From contig FN648821.1 in the NCBI GenBank assembly GCA_000310025.1, positions 17,072-28,739 on the forward strand: a DNA stretch of 11,668 nucleotides, read 5' to 3'. The position numbers and the translations under genes were made by a program. The first letter of the stretch is position 1, and every line of letters starts with the position of its first letter. The notes beneath the pieces were generated by a model. It saw only the letters and a list, made by a program, of their open reading frames with translations. It was not told the origin of the DNA and made no database searches. This document shows, one piece after another, positions 9,334 to 11,668 of the stretch. The stretch comes from Ectocarpus siliculosus (lineage: Eukaryota; Sar; Phaeophyceae; Ectocarpales; Ectocarpaceae).

Positions 9334-11206
9334 CAGGGCTACTTACCAGGGTTGTTGCCTGTGGGCGAGTCACGCATGAATACACAAGTGTGAATGCCAA
9401 AACCACACACATAAACTGTGTGAGGCGGCCGTGGTGGTGGGCTGGTTTTCGCAACAGCGCTACCTCTCAGGATTGTCGGCTGTGAGCGATTCACGCCTGA
9501 ACACAGAGGTGTGAATGCCAACACCACACAGAAATTCTGTGTGTGGCGGCCGTGGTGGTGGTCTTGTTTTCGCAACAACGCTACTGACCAGGGTTGTTGC
9601 CTGTGAGCGAGTCACGCATGAATACAGGAGTATAAATGACGATACCACACACATACATAGTGTGGTGGTGGTCTTGTTTTGGCCACAGCGCTACTTACCA
9701 GGGTTGTCGCCTGTGGGCGAATCACGCATGATTACAGAAGTGTGAATGCCAACACCACACACATATACTGTGTGTCGTGGCCGAGGTGGTGGTCTTGTTT
9801 TGGCCACAGCGCTACTTACCAGGGTTGTTGCCTGTGGGCGAGTCGCGCATGAATACAGGAGTATAAATGCCGATACCACACACATACATAGTGTGGTGGT
9901 GGTCTTGTTTTGGCCACAGCGCTACTTACCAGGGTTGTCGCCTGTGGGCGAATCACGCATGATTACAGAAGTGTGAATGCCAACACCACACACATATACT
10001 GTGTGTCGTGGCCGAGGTGGTGGTCTTGTTTGGCCACAGCGCTACTTACCAGGGTTGTCGCCTGTGGGCGAATCACGCATGATTACAGAAGTGTGAATGC
10101 CAACACCACACACATATACTGTGTGTCGTGGCCGTGGTGGTGGTCTTGTTTTGGCCACAGCGCTAGTTACGAGGGTTTTTGCCTGTGGGCGAGTCACGCA
10201 TGAATACAGGAGTATAAATGCCGATACCACACACATGTGGCGGCCGTGGTGGTGGTCATGTTTTGGCCACAGCGCTACTTACCAGGGTTGTTGCCTGTGG
10301 GCGAGTCACGCATGAATACAGAGGTGTGAATGCCAAAACCACACACATATACTGTGTGAGGCGGCCGTGGTGGTGGGCTGGTTTTTGCAACAGCGCTACC
10401 TCTCAGGATTGTCGGCTGTGAGCGATTCACGCCTGAACACAGAGGTGTGAATGCCAACACCACACACAAATTCTGTGTGAGGCGGCCGTGGTGGTGGTCT
10501 TGTTTTCGCAACAACGCTACTTACCAGGGTTGTTGCCTGTGAGCGAGTCACGCATGAATACAGGAGTATAAATGACGATACCACACACATACATAGTGTG
10601 GTGGTGGTCTTGTTTTGGACACAGCGCTATTTACCAGGGTTGTTGCCTGGCGGCGAGTCACGCATGAATACAGGAGTATAAATGCCAAAACCACATACAT
10701 GTGGCGGCCGTGGTGGTGGGCTGGTTTTCACAACAGCGCTACTTGCCAGGGTTGTTGCCTGTGGGCGAGTCACGCATGAGCGCAGAAGGGAACATGCCGA
10801 AACCACATACATATAGAGTGTGTGGCGGACCTGGTGGTGGTCTTGGTTTGGCCACAGGGCTACTTACCAGGGTTGTTGCCTGTGGGCGAGTCACGCATGA
10901 ATACACAAGTGTGAATGCCAAAACCACACACATAAACTGTGTGAGGCGGCCGTGGTGGTGGGCTGGTTTTCGCAACAGCGCTACCTCTCAGGATTGTCGG
11001 CTGTGAGCGATTCACGCCTGAACACAGAGGTGTGAATGCCAACACCACACACAAATTCTGTGTGAGGCGGCCGTGGTGGTGGTCTTGTTTTCGCAACAAC
11101 GCTACTTACCAGGGTTGTTGCCTGTGAGCGAGTCACGCATGAATACAGGAGTATAAATGCCGATACCACACACATACATAGTGTGGTGGTGGTCTTGTTT
11201 TGGCCA
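9213..11206 (+). repeat. 473-bp block of array 2 duplicated 1521 bp apart
   Basis: Monomers at anchors 9213, 9334, 9455, 9576 (spacings 121, 121, 121, 110) reappear at 10734, 10855, 10976, 11097 with the same spacings. The copies share rare variants, such as cacagggctac in place of cacagcgctac (9334 and 10855), tggcggacctgg just before it, and caacaacgctac at 9576 and 11097. Confidence 0.85.
9576..10036 (+). repeat. 231-bp dimer repeats in array 2
   Basis: Alternating short (110) and long (120-121) monomers form dimers of about 231 bp at anchors 9576-9806 and 9807-10036; the same alternation occurs at 7289-7519 and 7520-7749. The short member ends in catacatagtgtggtggtgg, lacking the cgtggccg segment that the long member has. 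Confidence 0.8.
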
Positions 11207-11668
11207 CAGCGCTACTTACCAGGGTTGTTGCCTGTGGGCGAGTCGCGCATGAATACAGGAGTATAAATGCCGATACCACACACATACATAGTGTGGTGGT
11301 GGTCTTGTTTTGGCCACAGCGCTACTTACCAGGGTTGTCGCCTGTGGGCGAATCACGCATGATTACAGAAGTGTGAATGCCAACACCACACACATATACT
11401 GTGTGTCGTGGCCGTGGTGGTGGTCTTGTTTTGGCAACAGCGCTAGTTACGAGGGTTTTTGACTGTGGGCGAGTCACGCATGAATACAGAAGTGTGAATG
11501 CGAAAACCACACACATATACTGTGTGAGGCGGCCGTGGTGGTGGGCTGGTTTTTGCAACAGCGCTACCTCTCAGGATTGTCGGCTGTGAGCGATTCACGC
11601 CTGAACACAGAGGTGTGAATGCCAACACCACACACAAATTCTGTGTGAGGCGGCCGTGGTGGTGGTCT

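Larger units (their letters stand above)
7253..11668 (+). repeat. Tandem array 2: 110-125 bp satellite, 37 monomers, runs off the window
   Basis: The anchor cagcgctac or close variants (cagcgctag, caacgctac, cagggctac) occurs 37 times from 7289 to 11559. Spacings are almost all 110, 112, 120-121 or 125 bp, with one of 133 at 7750. A typical monomer carries a ggcggccgtggtggtggt block, the anchor, ccagggttgttgcctgtggg, cgagtcacgcatga, a tataaatg-like stretch and an accacacaca inverted repeat. Monomers fall into subtypes: type A (gagcgcagaaggg; anchors 7883, 8371, 8725, 9213, 10734) and type C (ctctcaggattgtcggc; anchors 8125, 8967, 9455, 10391, 10976, 11559). The array is still going at the last base. 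No gene is supported in it. Confidence 0.97.

Noticed and set aside
7404-11637. Family of recurring 64-residue minus-strand ORFs (MCVV... with KTRPPPRPP)
   Set aside because: They recur because the satellite monomer recurs. A 121-bp period shifts frame by one each unit, so the same open stretch of about 195 bp ends at the same stop in each copy. The peptides change freely and frames overlap on both strands.
7253-11668. CRISPR array
   Set aside because: The whole 110-125 bp monomer is repeated with no unique spacers between short repeats, and the surroundings are eukaryotic with no cas genes.
7253-11668. 5S rRNA gene tandem array (the period is close to 120 bp)
   Set aside because: Monomers vary in length, contain CA/TG repeats and a ggcggccgtggtggtggt block, and show no 5S-like internal promoter or paired stem I.

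Overview
The window looks like nuclear DNA of a eukaryote. It holds one intron-containing gene on the + strand, long non-coding stretches with homopolymer C, G and T runs, and about 5.1 kb of satellite-type tandem repeats that run off the right edge. Balanced-to-GC-rich composition, GT-AG introns of 0.2-1.2 kb with clean GTAAG/GTGAG/GTACG donors, and C-rich tracts inside introns fit a brown alga or related stramenopile. That placement is an impression from style, not from a recognised gene. I see no bacterial operons, ribosome binding sites, CRISPR array, tRNA, rRNA or intact transposon.

Layout. Positions 1-820 are upstream sequence with C-rich and T-rich tracts and a short ORF (615-815) that could be an upstream ORF. 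Positions 821-4092 carry a multi-exon gene for an unrecognised protein with a strongly acidic C-terminus. Five coding blocks from 1185 on (1185-1271, 1582-1711, 1937-2121, 3339-3571, 3855-4092) join across four introns with matching phases (0, 1, 0, 2) and end at a TAG. A less certain first exon is 821-898. Intron 3 (1217 bp) contains a 185-codon ORF that is probably chance. Positions 4093-6519 are intergenic; the only structure I see is a diverged direct duplication (about 4645-4900 and 5010-5310), a hairpin and homopolymer runs.

Positions 6520-7252 are tandem array 1: a 151-154 bp unit that is itself made of six related 24-26 bp sub-monomers. It passes directly into tandem array 2 (7253-11668), with 37 countable monomers in four main length classes (110, 112, 121, 125 bp). 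Array 2 shows higher-order structure: an 842 bp block repeat, 231 bp dimers, and a 473 bp block copied 1521 bp away. Its length classes differ mainly in one spot, a CCACACACA/TGTGTGTGG inverted repeat. Nothing here is a recognisable multi-gene system; the most interesting material is the satellite architecture and the uncharacterised acidic-tailed protein.
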